Below, in pieces: positions 5,347 through 5,612 of a stretch of DNA of 5,612 bases. Position 1 is the first letter of the stretch. Every line of letters starts with the position of its first letter. Made by a program: the position numbers and the translations under genes. The stretch comes from Geoglobus sp. (lineage in GTDB: Archaea > Halobacteriota > Archaeoglobi > Archaeoglobales > Archaeoglobaceae). Location of the stretch: contig WAJY01000197.1 in the NCBI GenBank assembly GCA_015523645.1, forward strand, positions 1-5,612, in the 5' to 3' direction. The notes beneath the pieces were generated by a model that saw nothing but the letters and a program-made list of their open reading frames with translations, was not told the DNA's origin and made no database searches.

Positions 5347-5612
5347 ATGCTTGTCTATCTGTTTCTCGCTTACGCACCCACCCTCTTCATGCTTTGGTAT
5401 GTTTATCACAAAGATAAGATTGAGCCAGAGCCAAAGCTTTATGTCATCATCACTTTCATCTTCTCCTCAACAGTATCTCCAGCAATATCTGCAGTGGTGG
5501 AATACTTCCTTCTCAGCCATTCACTCTTTGTTGCTCCATTTGTCGAGGAATTTGCAAAGTTTCTTGCAATACTCATACCATACAAAAGAGGGCAGATGGA
5601 TGGTATAATGGA
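5347..5612 (+). CDS. PrsW-family intramembrane protease (partial, N-terminal 88 residues)
   Basis: The start of a multi-spanning membrane protein of the PrsW glutamic-type protease family (CPBP-related). Visible features are a first membrane helix at 1-19 and then a short loop HKDKIEPEPK (21-30) carrying the family EPEP motif (27-30). A second helix covers about 31-55. A third segment holds the signature FVAPFVEEFAKFLAI (61-75), with the paired Glu67-Glu68 and Lys71, and is followed by KRGQMDGIM (80-88). In PrsW the paired glutamates are catalytic. Bacterial PrsW cleaves an anti-sigma factor, but archaea lack that target, so the substrate here is unknown. The ATG at 5347 is preceded in frame by a stop at 5320 with no alternative start, and it fits the promoter spacing. 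The rest of the gene lies beyond the right edge. The family call rests on both motifs in the right order and spacing. Confidence 0.88.
   Translation, partial: MLVYLFLAYAPTLFMLWYVYHKDKIEPEPKLYVIITFIFSSTVSPAISAVVEYFLLSHSLFVAPFVEEFAKFLAILIPYKRGQMDGIM

Noticed and set aside
5351..5608. A plus-strand frame of 85 codons at the right end.
   Set aside because: It is an out-of-frame shadow of the PrsW-like gene, whose frame carries both family motifs and starts at 5347. The shadow product is Ser/Gln-rich.

Overview
The window looks like chromosomal core DNA from a hyperthermophilic euryarchaeon, most likely of the Archaeoglobales. The evidence is a RIO2 kinase very close in layout to the structurally characterised Archaeoglobus fulgidus enzyme, two archaea-typical families of unknown function (DUF373 and DUF460/COG2433), an archaeal two-zinc-finger tRNA thiolase, arginine codons that are almost all AGA/AGG, and BRE/TATA promoters placed so close to start codons that transcripts must be leaderless or nearly so. 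The species assignment is an inference. I see no mobile element, CRISPR array, tRNA, rRNA or sign of recent transfer.

Layout. (1) 1-453, minus strand: a two-gene Tat unit, a TatB-like gene (453-172) followed 12 bases later by a TatA gene that runs off the left edge. (2) 454-556: a divergent promoter region. (3) 557-1636, plus: a DUF373 membrane protein. Its last 75 bases overlap tail-to-tail with (4) 1562-2530, minus: an Ncs6/NcsA-TtuA family tRNA 2-thiolation enzyme. (5) 2531-2565: only 35 bases, holding face-to-face promoters for the thiolase and for (6) 2566-3423, plus: RIO2 kinase. RIO2 overlaps by ATGA with (7) 3420-5309, plus: a 629-residue DUF460/COG2433 protein with RNase H/RuvC-like sequence, a long coiled coil and an alpha/beta C-terminal domain. 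(8) 5310-5346: an intergenic promoter. (9) 5347 to the right edge, plus: the N-terminal 88 residues of a PrsW-type intramembrane protease. There is no gene-free stretch above 300 bases.

How the genes relate. Three units touch on translation: tRNA thiolation, 30S subunit maturation by RIO2, and a predicted nuclease translationally coupled to RIO2. The other three (Tat pair, DUF373, PrsW) are membrane functions. The best candidate for undescribed biology is the RIO2-DUF460 pair. DUF460 appears to carry two tandem copies of an RNase H-like fold, and its coupling to RIO2 suggests, without proving, a role in rRNA or ribosome maturation. Otherwise the window is ordinary archaeal core genome, and I do not see an elaborate novel system.
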